NCBI GenBank assembly: GCA_963204915.1
Contig: CAUJHS010000022.1
Coordinates: forward strand, 558,001 to 622,000
Direction of reading: 5' to 3'
DNA from: Planctomycetota bacterium
Lineage (GTDB): Bacteria > Planctomycetota > Planctomycetia > Pirellulales > Pirellulaceae
Length of the DNA: 64,000 bases
The translations under genes and the position numbers were made by a program. Below are positions 1 through 10,700 of the stretch, in pieces. Below the pieces are notes generated by a model, which had not been told where the DNA came from, did not search any database, and saw only the letters and a list, made by a program, of their open reading frames with translations. The stretch's first letter is position 1. Each line of letters opens with the position of its first letter.

Positions 1-123
1 GTACTATCTCCATGTCACCAGTCAAGGGGGGCTACCCGGGCGGCCACGCTCCACCGCTGCAAAGGTGCGCTCAGAGTACGCCACAAAGCGCCGGCAGGAC
101 TTGGAAGAAAGGCGCTCGCGGGG

Positions 124-723
124 TCAATCGGTTGGGCGAGGCGTAAACTCCCGAACGATCCAAGCGACCTCGCTCTCGATTACGGCAGAGTCCGCACCTT
201 CACTTCGCCCCACTTGATGGGCGACTGAGGTTTGAGCGGTTTGGCCGAGCCCAACCCGGCGGTATCGTTGCGGATAGCCGTACTGGGGATGAAACTCCCC
301 GTACAAGGCAAGCCGTGGAGTTTGTTCGTCTGCTACGCCCTCCGCAACTTGCTTCATGTGTTGAAAGTCGCTTTCCATCGTCCCGAACATTCCTGGCACG
401 CTCCACGTCGTCCAGGTGCGACGTTGAGTGAGGGGTTGCCCGTTGCGCGTCGCGCTCACCGCTTCGCCGTCTCGCACCTCGACGCGATATTTCGCAGGTT
501 GCCGGCCCGAGACTTCGACTTCGATGTCATAACTCGCGGGCCCCTGTTCCCGCCAACGCTTCTGGGCGGTCTCAAAGCTACTTACTGAAAGTGGGGGCAA
601 CGGATCGCGGAAGGATAGAACCCAAAACAACATCACCGCCGCCAACCCCACCAAGGCGCCCAGCGCCGCCGCGAGATAACGCAGCGAAGTTCGACGCGTT
701 GTTCTGAATGTAGGATCAGTCAT
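124..723 (-). CDS. DUF6174-like membrane-anchored protein
   Basis: A 199-residue protein with a basic N-terminus (residues 1-16) followed by one hydrophobic segment at about 17-38, so it is probably anchored in the cytoplasmic membrane with the rest outside. The soluble part contains a stretch around residues 66-100 (YDIEVEV, YRVEVRDGEAVSA) that resembles DUF6174, a small family of secreted or lipid-anchored proteins of unknown function. No catalytic motif is visible. It lies 118 bases downstream of the sirtuin gene on the same strand, which could mean co-transcription, but nothing links the functions. The family assignment is by pattern only; the coding call is firmer than the name. Confidence 0.6.
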   Translation of the reverse strand: MTDPTFRTTRRTSLRYLAAALGALVGLAAVMLFWVLSFRDPLPPLSVSSFETAQKRWREQGPASYDIEVEVSGRQPAKYRVEVRDGEAVSATRNGQPLTQRRTWTTWSVPGMFGTMESDFQHMKQVAEGVADEQTPRLALYGEFHPQYGYPQRYRRVGLGQTAQTSVAHQVGRSEGADSAVIESEVAWIVREFTPRPTD

Positions 724-841
724 AAGGCAAAATTTTCGCTGGACAAACTCGCGCCTACAACGCCCCGTTGACGCAAAGATATTTAACCTACCGCGATTTC
801 ACACTCAGGGCTTGGCGGGGTGGGGGGGCTCCGTTTTCTCG

Positions 842-1663
842 TTACCCTTCCATTCGGCGACCAAACGCAGACTCCACAAGTGCGGGCAAGATAACGCCAG
901 CCGGCCCTGGGAGCCATACATCGCCGCCACCCTCGTGAGGGTCGATCGTAATCAGCTTGGCGCCCTGAGCTTGGGCTTCAAGAGGAAGACCCGCCGCAGG
1001 CCAAACGACGCCCGAGCATCCCACTTGAATCATTAAATCGCACTGGCGGCACTCTTCCTGCGCGAGGCTCCAGGCGGGCTCGGCCATGGCATCGCCAAAC
1101 AGCACAATCTTGGGGCGATGAATTCCGCGTCGTCCGACTCCCAGAAGGGGTCGAACCGTGGCCAGCGTATGCGCTAAAGGAAACCACGCTTCGCGGGCTC
1201 GATTCAGCTTCTTGGCCATGTGCAGAAGTTCGCGACGACTCAGAAGATGTAAGAACTTTCCCTGCTGCGAGACGACTTCAAATAACGAACCGTGGATTTC
1301 TCGCACAATGGTGCTTCCCGCTTGTTGGTGCAAACCATCAATGTTCTGCGTTACCACGGTAACGGCCACGTCCTGTTCCATCGCGGCAATAGCCCGATGC
1401 GCCGCATTGGGCTGCGCCGCCGCAATGGGCCCCACCACGGCATACACAAATTCGGCCAGACGGCGCGGACGCCACAACGCCGTTTGAACCAGACCACGCC
1501 ACGAAGCGAACTGCTCGGGAGGGAACTCGCGCCAGAATCCTTGGTCGTCACGAAAGGTGGGAATCCCGCTTTCGGCCGATACGCCAGCGCCGGTGAACAC
1601 AACCACTTCACGCGCCGTGCGCAATAGGCGCGCCGCTTGAGCCATTGTCGATGGGTCGTACAT
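842..1663 (-). CDS. Sir2-family NAD-dependent deacylase-like protein without zinc cysteines
   Basis: A 273-residue sirtuin. The NAD-binding Rossmann motif GAGVSAESGIPTFR is at residues 25-38, TQNIDGLH at 105-112 and the catalytic-type histidine in EIHGS at residue 124. Sirtuins normally carry a four-cysteine zinc ribbon after that histidine. Here residues 125-204 contain no cysteine, and the only cysteines (205, 208, 216) lie near the second half of the Rossmann fold. The segment is replaced by a basic helical stretch (LLSRRELLHMAKKLNRARE). Sirtuins remove acyl groups from lysine using NAD, giving nicotinamide and O-acyl-ADP-ribose; some divergent members instead transfer or hydrolyse ADP-ribose. 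The NAD site looks intact, but the specificity cannot be read. Divergent from larB. Confidence 0.85.
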   Translation of the reverse strand: MYDPSTMAQAARLLRTAREVVVFTGAGVSAESGIPTFRDDQGFWREFPPEQFASWRGLVQTALWRPRRLAEFVYAVVGPIAAAQPNAAHRAIAAMEQDVAVTVVTQNIDGLHQQAGSTIVREIHGSLFEVVSQQGKFLHLLSRRELLHMAKKLNRAREAWFPLAHTLATVRPLLGVGRRGIHRPKIVLFGDAMAEPAWSLAQEECRQCDLMIQVGCSGVVWPAAGLPLEAQAQGAKLITIDPHEGGGDVWLPGPAGVILPALVESAFGRRMEG

Positions 1664-1736
1664 CCGATTTCCTCGTGCGACTTAGGCGGGTCGGTCCCGC
1701 GTACCTTGCCGCGTCTCCTCATGATACGATAGCAGG

Positions 1737-2501
1737 ATGAATCGTACCGACGCTCAAAACCTCGCCGCGGGGCTTCTCGGGGGCACGCTTTCCCAGGAAG
1801 AATTCATCGCGCAAGTCACTCGACCGCGATCTGCCGACTTAGGCGAAACAACGCTCGACCTCGATCGGCGCCGCCGCTGCGGTTTCCCGGAAGTTGTGTT
1901 CGGTCAAGGGAAAACCGTCGCCGCGCTGGAGAAGATTTTCCAGCGATTATTGAATGAGAACATGGCCGTTTTGACTACACGGGTCGACGCGGAAAAAGCC
2001 GCGTCATTGCGCGAGATGTTTCCTCAGGGAGTTTATAACGCCACCGCTCGAACCTTTCGGATCGATCTGGATGACCCAGCAGCCCTCCCCGCCAAGGTTG
2101 GTCGTGTTGTCGTGGTCACAGCCGGAACAAGCGATTTGCCAGTAGCCGAGGAGGCCCGCGAAACGCTCGACTGGATGGGGGTTTCGACCGCCATGCTGCA
2201 CGACGTTGGGGTCGCCGGCCCTCATCGCCTCGTCGAGAAACTCGATGTGTTTCACCAGGCCGACGCCGCCGTGGTAGCCGCGGGTATGGAAGGCGCCTTG
2301 CCTAGCGTTGTCGGCGGGCACCTGCCTTGCCCCGTCATCGCGGTGCCAACGAGCGTCGGCTACGGCGCCAGTTTCGGCGGGCTGGCGGCGCTCTTGGGCA
2401 TGCTGAACAGTTGCGCCGCAAATGTGGTCGTGGTCAATATCGACGCCGGCTTCAAAGCCGGTTACGTGGCGGGCCTGATCGCTCACCGACGCGCCACGTA
2501 A
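1737..2501 (+). CDS. larB: Nickel pincer cofactor biosynthesis protein LarB
   Basis: A 254-residue LarB. The C-terminal half (about 120-250) is an AIR-carboxylase (PurE)-like domain with VVVTAGTSDLPVAEEA, VAAGMEGALPSVVGG and PTSVGYGASFGG. The N-terminal region carries LDLDRRRRCGFPEVVFGQGKT. LarB carboxylates and hydrolyses nicotinic acid adenine dinucleotide at the start of nickel-pincer nucleotide synthesis, the cofactor of lactate racemase and relatives (family knowledge). LarC and LarE are not in the window, so the later steps must be encoded elsewhere if the pathway is complete. Because its substrate comes from nicotinate metabolism, it has a distant link to the NAD cluster at 24-31 kb. 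The length is typical of the family. Confidence 0.93.
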   Translation: MNRTDAQNLAAGLLGGTLSQEEFIAQVTRPRSADLGETTLDLDRRRRCGFPEVVFGQGKTVAALEKIFQRLLNENMAVLTTRVDAEKAASLREMFPQGVYNATARTFRIDLDDPAALPAKVGRVVVVTAGTSDLPVAEEARETLDWMGVSTAMLHDVGVAGPHRLVEKLDVFHQADAAVVAAGMEGALPSVVGGHLPCPVIAVPTSVGYGASFGGLAALLGMLNSCAANVVVVNIDAGFKAGYVAGLIAHRRAT

Positions 2502-2551
2502 GTCGCACGCTCGGCGGCATCGTCTGTTTTCCTTTCTCGGGAGCAAGCTCC

Positions 2552-3991
2552 ATGAAGCGGCAACCTCGGCTCCTATGCCCCCTTGGTCTTTGTTTGTTGC
2601 TCGCCCTGCCTTCCGCAGCACGCAGCGACGAACTCACGTTGAACCGAAAGGACACCGGCTATCGAGGGATCTGGTACATGAACCAACCCTCGGGCGACGA
2701 ATACGTCTACAAATACAGCGGCGGGCTTGGCACTTACTGCGCTGATCACCAACCCTTCGCCGTGTACCGACCCGAAGTCGAGAAAACATTCTTCGTTTAC
2801 GGCGGCGCCGCCGAGAACGATGACCGGCGACTCTGGCATATGATCTCCTACTTTGACCACAAGACGAAAAACGTTCCGCGTCCCACCATTTTGCTCGACA
2901 AAAAAACCGACGACGCGCACGACAATCCTGTTTTGACAATCGACGAAGCGGGCTATCTTTGGGTGTTCTCCACGTCGCACGGCACGTCGCGTCCTTCGTA
3001 CATTCATCGCAGCCGCCGCCCGTACGACATCGACGCGTTTGAACTCATTCCTGCGATGCGTCAAGACGAGAATGGCGGCAAGCCCGTGGATAACTTCTCT
3101 TACATGCAGGCGTGGCATCAGCCGGGTCACGGATTTCTGTGTTTCTTCACCAAGTACAACTACCCCGCGGCGCGCACCAATATGTTCATGTCCAGCTCCG
3201 ATGGCGTGAATTGGAGCCAGTGGCAACGGCTCGCCGCAATTGAAGAAGGGCACTATCAAGTCAGCGCGGTCGGCCAACGCCGGGCCGGAGCGGCGTTCAA
3301 CTACCACCCCAAGGACAAAGGCCTGAACTGGCGCACCAACGTGTACTATCAAGAAACGCCCGACTTTGGAACGACCTGGCAAGCCGCGGGTGGTTCGCCC
3401 CTAACACTGCCTTTAACGACGGTCGAGAATCCAGCTCTGGTGCACGACTACCGCCCCGAGGGTCTGAACGTTTACATCATGGACCTTGTGTACGACGGTC
3501 ACGACCGGCCTGTGATCTTATACCTGACAAGCAAAGGTTACGAATCGGGCCCGAAAAACGACCCGCGCACGTGGACCACGGCGCGCTGGACAGGACAGGC
3601 ATGGGACATTCGCCCAGCCTTCACCTCCGACAACAACTACGACATGGGCTCGCTGTGGATTGAAAGCGACGGAAGTTGGCGCATCCTCGGACCGACCGAA
3701 ACCGGACCGCAAGCGTACAACCCCGGAGGCGAGGTGGTGCTTTGGGTCAGCCGCGATGAGGGCCAGTCGTGGACACGGGAAAAGCAATTAACCAAGAACA
3801 GTCCGCATAATCATACGTACGTACGCCGCCCCGTGAACGCCCATCCCGACTTTTACGCCCTGTGGGCTGATGGCCACGGACGACGTCCGTCTCCTAGTTC
3901 GCTCTACTTTTGCACTCGCGATGGCGCCACCTATCGCTTGCCGCGTACGATGACTGGTCCGATGGCCGCTCCTGAACCTCTCGCGCCCTAA
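2552..3991 (+). CDS. Secreted BNR-repeat (sialidase-like propeller) protein
   Basis: A 479-residue protein starting at an ATG after larB, with a clear signal peptide (MKRQPRLLCPLGLCLLLALP, cleavage near ARSD). The frame is open further upstream, but that would overlap larB and lose the signal peptide. Mature residues resemble the BNR_4 type beta-propeller, for example GYRGIWYMNQ, DEYVYKYSGG, FVYGGAAENDDRRLW, and repeated strand-turn units ending in DEGQSW and SDGVNW (Asp-box-like). Such proteins are exported and often occur in planctomycete polysaccharide-degradation inventories as sialidase-fold hydrolases or binding proteins. No catalytic set can be assigned. It follows larB by 50 bases, probably by chance. 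Confidence 0.85.
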   Translation: MKRQPRLLCPLGLCLLLALPSAARSDELTLNRKDTGYRGIWYMNQPSGDEYVYKYSGGLGTYCADHQPFAVYRPEVEKTFFVYGGAAENDDRRLWHMISYFDHKTKNVPRPTILLDKKTDDAHDNPVLTIDEAGYLWVFSTSHGTSRPSYIHRSRRPYDIDAFELIPAMRQDENGGKPVDNFSYMQAWHQPGHGFLCFFTKYNYPAARTNMFMSSSDGVNWSQWQRLAAIEEGHYQVSAVGQRRAGAAFNYHPKDKGLNWRTNVYYQETPDFGTTWQAAGGSPLTLPLTTVENPALVHDYRPEGLNVYIMDLVYDGHDRPVILYLTSKGYESGPKNDPRTWTTARWTGQAWDIRPAFTSDNNYDMGSLWIESDGSWRILGPTETGPQAYNPGGEVVLWVSRDEGQSWTREKQLTKNSPHNHTYVRRPVNAHPDFYALWADGHGRRPSPSSLYFCTRDGATYRLPRTMTGPMAAPEPLAP

Positions 3992-4139
3992 CCCTGGTTG
4001 CGCATGCTCGGTAAACCGCTTCCTCCACGATGTGGAGCCGCGGCCCATCGAAGCCAACCTGCGGCAGGGCGTGACCCCACCACCCTGGACGGTTTAGTTT
4101 AATAGCCAGTCAAATTCCCCATTTCCTCGTAGAGATATC

Positions 4140-5162
4140 ATGTCTGAGCACAAGGAAGGAACTCCTTCGCCCGAACGAATTAACGGTTTTGCGTTTGCGT
4201 TTGCTTCCCCGTTGATGCTGGAGGCCGCGGTCGAATTGGGCGTGTTTGATCTTCTGGACAAAGGCCCCGCCGCGTTGCCTGAGCTTGTTGCCAAAACGCA
4301 GGCGTCGCCGCGTGGATTGCGCATGCTGCTGGATGGGCTTGTCGGCCTCGATTTGTTGCGCAAAGACCAGGGGCGTTACGCGCTTACCGCCGAAAGCAAC
4401 GCCTTCCTGGTAAGTGGCAAACCGGGTTACCAAGGCGAAATTTTTCGTCATGTGAGCAACCGCCTGATGAAACATTGGCTGGAGTTGCCCCATGCGGTGC
4501 GCACCGGCCAGCCGGCCGCCAGCGTTAACCGGGAGGAATTCGGCGGCGAATTCTTCCGCCAGTTCGTTGAAGCTCTTTTCCCTCGCAACTACCCCGCGGC
4601 TCGTCGTCTGGGGGAAGCACTTTCCGTGTCCACAACTTCGCAGTCGCGGCGCGTGCTCGACCTTGCCGCGGGTTCCGGCGTGTGGAGCATCGCCTTGGCC
4701 GAACAGTCAACCCAGGTTCACGTGACGGCCGTGGATTGGCCCGAGGTGATCCCCGTAACGCAAGACGTCGTGCAACGCCACGGTTTTATCGACCGATACC
4801 AGTTCGTTGCCGGCGACCTTTTGGAAGTGGATTTTGGCGCGGGATATCAAGTGGCTACACTTGGGCACATTCTCCACAGCGAGGGTGAAGACCGTAGCCG
4901 GCGGCTGTTGGCCAAAGTGTACGACGCCTTAGCGCCCGGCGGCGTCATCGCAATTGCGGAAATGGTTCCTAACGACGACCGCACAGGTCCCGCGCACGCG
5001 TTGCTGTTCGCCCTGAACATGCTCGTTCACACCGATCAAGGCGATACGTTCACCTTCCGCGAAATAAGCCAATGGCTGACCGCGGCGGGTTTCAAAAACA
5101 TTCGTCAACTTGAGGTTCCCGCCCCCTCGCCATTGATCCTTGCTGACCGCCCCACCGCATAA
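4140..5162 (+). CDS. SAM-dependent O-methyltransferase (acetylserotonin/hydroxyneurosporene type)
   Basis: A 340-residue class I methyltransferase with the two-domain layout of family-2 O-methyltransferases. Residues about 8-100 form a winged-helix dimerisation domain (FASPLMLEAAVELGVFDLL, ELVAKTQASPRGLRMLLDGL). Residues about 165-330 form the SAM-binding Rossmann domain with motif I VLDLAAGSGVWSIALA, an acidic loop VTAVDWPEV, and the later LAPGGVIAIAEM. Members methylate hydroxyl groups of small aromatic or polyketide molecules. The substrate here is unknown and there are no biosynthetic neighbours. It ends convergently with the CRTAC1 gene. Confidence 0.88.
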   Translation: MSEHKEGTPSPERINGFAFAFASPLMLEAAVELGVFDLLDKGPAALPELVAKTQASPRGLRMLLDGLVGLDLLRKDQGRYALTAESNAFLVSGKPGYQGEIFRHVSNRLMKHWLELPHAVRTGQPAASVNREEFGGEFFRQFVEALFPRNYPAARRLGEALSVSTTSQSRRVLDLAAGSGVWSIALAEQSTQVHVTAVDWPEVIPVTQDVVQRHGFIDRYQFVAGDLLEVDFGAGYQVATLGHILHSEGEDRSRRLLAKVYDALAPGGVIAIAEMVPNDDRTGPAHALLFALNMLVHTDQGDTFTFREISQWLTAAGFKNIRQLEVPAPSPLILADRPTA

Positions 5163-5275
5163 ATCACTCGACCGTGTGAACGACGTGGGCGCCTTCATAC
5201 GTCACCGATCATTTGCCGCGGATATCCCGCGTTTGCGAGCGTACCCAAAATACCTTGCGCTTCCAATCGAGCGGA

Positions 5276-7588
5276 TCAATTACCTTCCGTAGGCAAATCA
5301 ACGCGCTTCAAATCCAGCGTGCGAAAGTTGTCGGCGAACTCGGTCACTTCGATGGCTTGATTGCCCGCTACCTCGTGAAAAATTTGCGTTGTACCGCTCG
5401 TGGGCCAATAAATTTCCAGTTCCGCGATGTGGTCGGCCGCCCCCAAACCAATCGTCTGCTCCAGGGGATTGCCGCCGAAACTGCTGCCGGACGAGATATG
5501 GCGATGCACCGTCAACGGGCGATCTCCCGCCGTGACGACTTTGATCCGCGCGCCAATAGCCGCGCGATTCGTGCGTTGGCCAACGAGCTTCACCGTCAGC
5601 CAGTTGTGATCGCGACCGGGGTTTTGGAACAGGATGTTGTGGTAGCCGTCGCCATCGATGGCGCCGCCCATTTGGATAAAGACATCGACATTGCCGTCGC
5701 GGTCCCAGTCGCCACACGCGACGCTATGCCCCTTTTGCAAATGCCCTACCCCCGCGGCGCTGGTGATTTCGGCAAAATGCCGGCCGGCACGATTACGAAA
5801 CATGCGGTTGGGCATCAAAGCGGCAACGTCGGGTTCGCCGGTTCCGAGGTACATGTCAAGAAAGCCATCGTTGTCGAAGTCGCCGTAATTGCTTCCCATC
5901 GTTGCGTAGACTCCATCCAGGCCAACTTCGGCGGCGACATCTTGAAACTGTTTGCCTTCCCGATTGCGATACAACGCGCTGCGTGGCGCCTGGACGGACT
6001 CTCCCTGCAAGCCCTTAACCACGTCGGCCAGCGTACGGCGATAGGAGGTTGCAAAGATGTCGAGCCAACCGTCGTTATCGTAGTCCCAGGCCCAGCAGGA
6101 AAAGCCGGCGACCGGCCCCTCGACGCCCAGCTGGGTCGTCACGTTCGAAAACGACCCGTCTCGGTTATTGCGATAAAGCTGGCCCGTCCCGTTCAGATTG
6201 TTTACGAAAAGATCGGGGAAATCGTCGTTGTCGAAGTCGAGCCAGGCGCATCCTTTCGCGAAGGCCTGCTCCGAAAGCCCAGCTTGCCGCGCAACTTCCT
6301 GAAATGTTCCATTGCCCAGGTTCCGGTACAGGCGGTTGGGCTGCATTTCGCAGGCGACGAATAAGTCGAGCCAACCGTCGTTGTCGTAATCGGCCCACAT
6401 GGCCGCATTGGAGTTGACGGGATCGAGCAAACCCGTATCTGCAGTCACGTCGGTAAACCGAAAGCCGCCCTCGTTCCGCAACAACGACGGACGCATCGGA
6501 TAGAGCGACCATGCGCCGCGGGGAATATAAATGTCCATGCGGCCGTCATTGTTGTAATCGGTTTGCACGCAAACCAATCCTCCGAGTTGATCGGCAATGC
6601 CGGCTTCGTCCGTACACTCATCGAACTTGCCGTTGCCGGCATTGCGGTACAACGCCATCGTCTGCCGCGGATCGGAGGATGTCACGGCAAGATCGAGCAA
6701 GCCATCGTTGTCAAAATCCTCCATCACGGCTCCGCCCGAGCGATTAAAGCGGTTGACGCCGACCAGATGTCCGATATCGCGGAACTTCCCAATGTCGTCT
6801 TCGGGATTCATATAATGCCTTAAGTCGATCAAGAAACGCGGATCGACCTCGTGCGGGTATTGCCCCAGCGTCATGTGCGCTAAGTTAAGCAACCAGCGAA
6901 CTTCAAGATCGTCGGGAAAGGCCTCCAGATATTCCATAAAATGACGAATCGCTCGCTGCGAGCCGTCGGGGTTCGTGTGCACGGCTGCGGGACTGATGGG
7001 AAGGATGCACGAACTTTCGCCGCGGCACATGATGCAATTTTCGTTTTCGCCCTGCCGCAGAGATGCGACGCCCTGAAAGTAGATCAGCGTCGACAGTACC
7101 TGCTCGTTCAGGGGGCCGCCTTCGCGCTCCAGTTGCGCCCGGGCCATCTGGCAAACCTCGTACGCTTTTTCGGGCTCTCCTGCGTACATGTAGCAACTTG
7201 CTTTTCGCAGAATCAGCCCCATGGTCTGGGCGGGAGACCCATCGAACGAGGCGAGTTGCGCGTCCACTTGTTCGATCGCGCGATGCGCAATGCGATCGTA
7301 ACTTTGGGCGATTGACGCGAGCGACGCCCCCGGCTCCCAAGGTTCGACCGACTGGAGAATGACGGGAAGACCACTCGTGTCGACCGGTAGTCTCGGATAA
7401 AGCTGCGAGACGGGCACTGCGGGCGCGGGAGGCGTTGCTCGGTCTTCCTCCGTTGGGCGAAGTCCCCACCAAGCGACGATGGACAAAGTCAGCCCAACGG
7501 CCAGAATGCCGCCGAAAAATCGGCCCGCAAGGAACCGCCCGCGCGGGTGGGAGGAATCCAACCTTGGGTTCATGCTCTGAGCTTTCAT
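5276..7588 (-). CDS. CRTAC1/ASPIC-UnbV FG-GAP repeat protein with TPR-like N-terminus
   Basis: A 770-residue exported protein. An N-terminal membrane segment or uncleaved signal (about 18-42) is followed by a helical TPR-like region (about 90-230) with a cysteine-rich patch ENCIMCRGESSC. From about 290 to 620 there are repeated FG-GAP/VCBS calcium-binding blades (DFDNDGLLDLA, DYNNDGRMDIY, DYDNDGWLDLF), and the C-terminus is the ASPIC/UnbV domain (GARIKVVTAGDRPLTVHRHI, GLGAADHIAELEIYWP). These proteins are abundant in planctomycetes; their ligand is unknown. The second copy in this window (49.5 kb) has the same core without the TPR part. It is read away from the efflux genes; the 166 bases upstream show no recognised operator. 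Confidence 0.9.
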   Translation of the reverse strand: MKAQSMNPRLDSSHPRGRFLAGRFFGGILAVGLTLSIVAWWGLRPTEEDRATPPAPAVPVSQLYPRLPVDTSGLPVILQSVEPWEPGASLASIAQSYDRIAHRAIEQVDAQLASFDGSPAQTMGLILRKASCYMYAGEPEKAYEVCQMARAQLEREGGPLNEQVLSTLIYFQGVASLRQGENENCIMCRGESSCILPISPAAVHTNPDGSQRAIRHFMEYLEAFPDDLEVRWLLNLAHMTLGQYPHEVDPRFLIDLRHYMNPEDDIGKFRDIGHLVGVNRFNRSGGAVMEDFDNDGLLDLAVTSSDPRQTMALYRNAGNGKFDECTDEAGIADQLGGLVCVQTDYNNDGRMDIYIPRGAWSLYPMRPSLLRNEGGFRFTDVTADTGLLDPVNSNAAMWADYDNDGWLDLFVACEMQPNRLYRNLGNGTFQEVARQAGLSEQAFAKGCAWLDFDNDDFPDLFVNNLNGTGQLYRNNRDGSFSNVTTQLGVEGPVAGFSCWAWDYDNDGWLDIFATSYRRTLADVVKGLQGESVQAPRSALYRNREGKQFQDVAAEVGLDGVYATMGSNYGDFDNDGFLDMYLGTGEPDVAALMPNRMFRNRAGRHFAEITSAAGVGHLQKGHSVACGDWDRDGNVDVFIQMGGAIDGDGYHNILFQNPGRDHNWLTVKLVGQRTNRAAIGARIKVVTAGDRPLTVHRHISSGSSFGGNPLEQTIGLGAADHIAELEIYWPTSGTTQIFHEVAGNQAIEVTEFADNFRTLDLKRVDLPTEGN

Positions 7589-7754
7589 ACGAGGCCTCAG
7601 GCGGCGAGATCAACCACGCCCCACTGACCCAGGCCAAGCGCAGCGCACGAAATCACCCTTATCTTTACAACACCGGAAAACTGTTGATGTTTTTCTCAAC
7701 GAACGAGAATCGGGAGTATTGCTTCCTCTTGGGTTGCTGGGCATTCCGCCCTGA

Positions 7755-10700
7755 TTAGGCGTGAGGCAGCACCGCCTCGGCCTCAAGCGGTTCTTCGTCC
7801 TCGTGCTGTTCTGGCGAAGAACGAATGCCAAAAAATTGTCCCAGGTCGTCAAGCAATGAGTACATTACGGGCACGGCCACGAGCGTAAGCAACAACGAAA
7901 GCGTTTGTCCTCCCACCACCAGCACGGCAATCGAACGGCGTTCCTCGGCTCCAGGGCCGGTCGCAATCAACATGGGCAACATGCCCGCAACGAACGCGAT
8001 CGAGGTCATTAGAATCGGCCGCAACCGATCACGATTGCCCTGCAAGATCGCGGCTTCTCGCTCCATGCCCGCGGCCCGCAATTGATTGATGTGATCGACC
8101 TGAAGAATGCCCGACTTCTTGATCACGCCGAACAGAACCAAAATGCCGAGCGCCGAATACAAGTTGAGCGTTTCGCCGCCCAGCCACAAGCTGACCAGAC
8201 CGAACGGCACGGCAATAGGCAGGGAGAAAAGAATCGTGAGCGGATGCACCAAATGTTCGTATTGGGCCGCCAGCACGATATACATGAACACGAACGACAA
8301 CAAAAATGTCCACGAAAAATCTTTCAAAGTGCGTTCCAGTTCGCGGCCTCGACCGAGCACGCGGGTGGCGCATCCCGGCGGAACGCCCAACTCTTCGGAG
8401 GCTTGTCGCACGGCGTCTAAGCGGTCGGCCAACGCATAGCCTTCCGAGATATTTCCCCGCACGGCGGCCATGCGCTGCCTGTCGAGCCGGTCGATGCGCG
8501 AGGGCGTTTTTTCCTCGGTAAACTCGACCAGATTATCCAACCGCGTCAGTACCTGAGACTCGCCGCCGTAGCCCAAGCCCGCGATTAGCGGAATATCGGT
8601 TACCGTGCTATCCGAAGGCTGCGCGCGAACATAAAGCTGGGAAATCGTTCGGGGGTCGCGGCGATCAACGCCCACCAGACGCAACTCGACATCGTATGCG
8701 TCGTCGGCTTGTTTGTCGTAATACCGCGAGGCGCGATCGTCGCCGCCCACCGCAATACGTAACGTGCTGGCGATTTCCTCGACATCGACCCCGAGCGCCG
8801 CAGCGCGTTCACGGTTGATGTGGGCCTCCAGGTTTGGCTTGTCCATGTGCAGCGTCGTATCCGCATCGACGATGCCAGGAATCGTCGCGACGCGGTCTTT
8901 GAGCCGTTCACTGTAGTCCGCCAGGACATCGAGGCTTGGGCCGGTAACCACAAAATCGATGTCGACCGGCGCGCCCTGGCGGAACGAAGTCAAATTGCGC
9001 ACCGAAGCGCGTAAGTCAGGGTATTGCCCCGTCACTTGGCGAACTTCCTGCATCTTGTCGCGTTGGCTGAAGTTTCCCTCAAGCGCCGCCCAAGGATCGC
9101 CGTCGAGCGTGGCCCGCCACAGTCGCCCGAAAGAGAAGGTTCGTTCTTCGATGTCGGTCAGCCGAACGTAAATGGCGGCGCTGTTGACGCTGCGCGTCCC
9201 GCCAGAGCCAACGGTCGACAACACATGCACGACGCCGGGAATGGCCCGCACCTGGCTTTCAACCTGGTTCAAGACGCGCTCCATCGAGGTAATGCTCGCG
9301 CCCTCGGGAGCGGTCAAACGCACTTCAAATTCGCCTTCGTCCACGTTCGTGGGAATGTAGTCCTGCTGCACCAAGTAATACAGCGGAATGTTCGAGGCCG
9401 CCACCAACACGCACAACACAAACACGGCCAAACGATTCCGCATGCACCACCGCAGGCACAGCATGTAACCCCATTCGATCCAACCATAGAAACCCGTACG
9501 CGACGCAGGTTGTTCGGCCGCGGCGGCGTCGGCGGAGCGCAACATCCGGCTGCACATCATCGGCGTCAGCGTGAAGCTAACAAGCATCGAGATCAACACC
9601 GACACCGTCGCCGTAATGCCGAACTGAAACAGCAGGCGCCCGGCGACGGTGGACAGGAACGACACCGGCAGAAACACGATCACCAGCGAGATGGTCGTGG
9701 CCATGACCGCCAGGCCGATTTCACGAGTGCCTTCGATGGCGGCCCGCCAAGGACGCATGCCTTTTTCCTCAATCATGCGAAAGACGTTTTCCAGCACGAC
9801 AATCGCATCGTCGATGACCACACCAACCATGAGCACGAGCGCCAGCATTGTGACGTTGTTCAACGTAAAGTCCATCGCCCGCATCATGGCGAACGTGCCG
9901 ATGATCGACGTAGGAATGGCGACAGCAGCAATAAACGTGGAGCGCCACGAACGCATGAACATCAACACCACAATGCTTGCCAGAATGCTGCCAAACACTA
10001 AGTGATGCTGAATTTCGTTCATGGCCGCATGAATGTACCGCGACTGATCCTGGAGCACCTCGATACGCACGTCCTCGGGCAAAAGCTCGCGAGCCTCGTC
10101 GAGCCGCTCTTTGACCGCGGCGATCACCTCAACCGTATTCGTGCCCGACTGCCGCTGGACTTCCAACACCACAGCTGGTTGGCCGTCAAAGCGAGCGGCG
10201 GTGCGGCGTTCTTTTTCGCCGTCCTCGGCGTCGCCTAAGTCGCTCAAACGCACGGGCACGCCGTCCACCGTGGCGACGACCAGGTTGTCAAAGTCATCGG
10301 CGCGCGGCACGCGGCCGATGGTGCGCAAGCTCAACTCGCGAATGCCGGCATCGACGCGGCCGCCGGGAATCTCGGCGTTTTGTCGCAGGATCGCATCGTG
10401 CACTTGCATGATCGACAAGCGGTACGCCGCCAGTCGTTGCGCCTCGATATTGATTTGCACCGCGCGATCCGTCGCGCCGCGAATCTCGACCTCGCCAACT
10501 CCCGCCGCCGATTCAATGACGTTGCTCACATAACGGTCGGCGAAGAAGTACAACTCGCGGCTCGTGCGCGGACCGGACACGGCAAGCGTCATAATGGGCG
10601 AAGCGTCCAAGTCCTGCTTGCGCACGACCGGGGGATCAATGCCGGGCGGAAGACGGTTGGACACACTGGAAATCGCGTCACGCACGTCTTGGGCGGCGAT

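Noticed and set aside
5213-6364. Long plus-strand open frame (383 codons) opposite the CRTAC1 gene
   Set aside because: It has no start context or family pattern and lies fully antisense to a clear FG-GAP protein; such frames are common in GC-rich DNA.
9024-10001. Long plus-strand open frame (325 codons) opposite the RND pump
   Set aside because: His/Arg-rich shadow of the transporter's reverse strand; the RND frame is conserved throughout.
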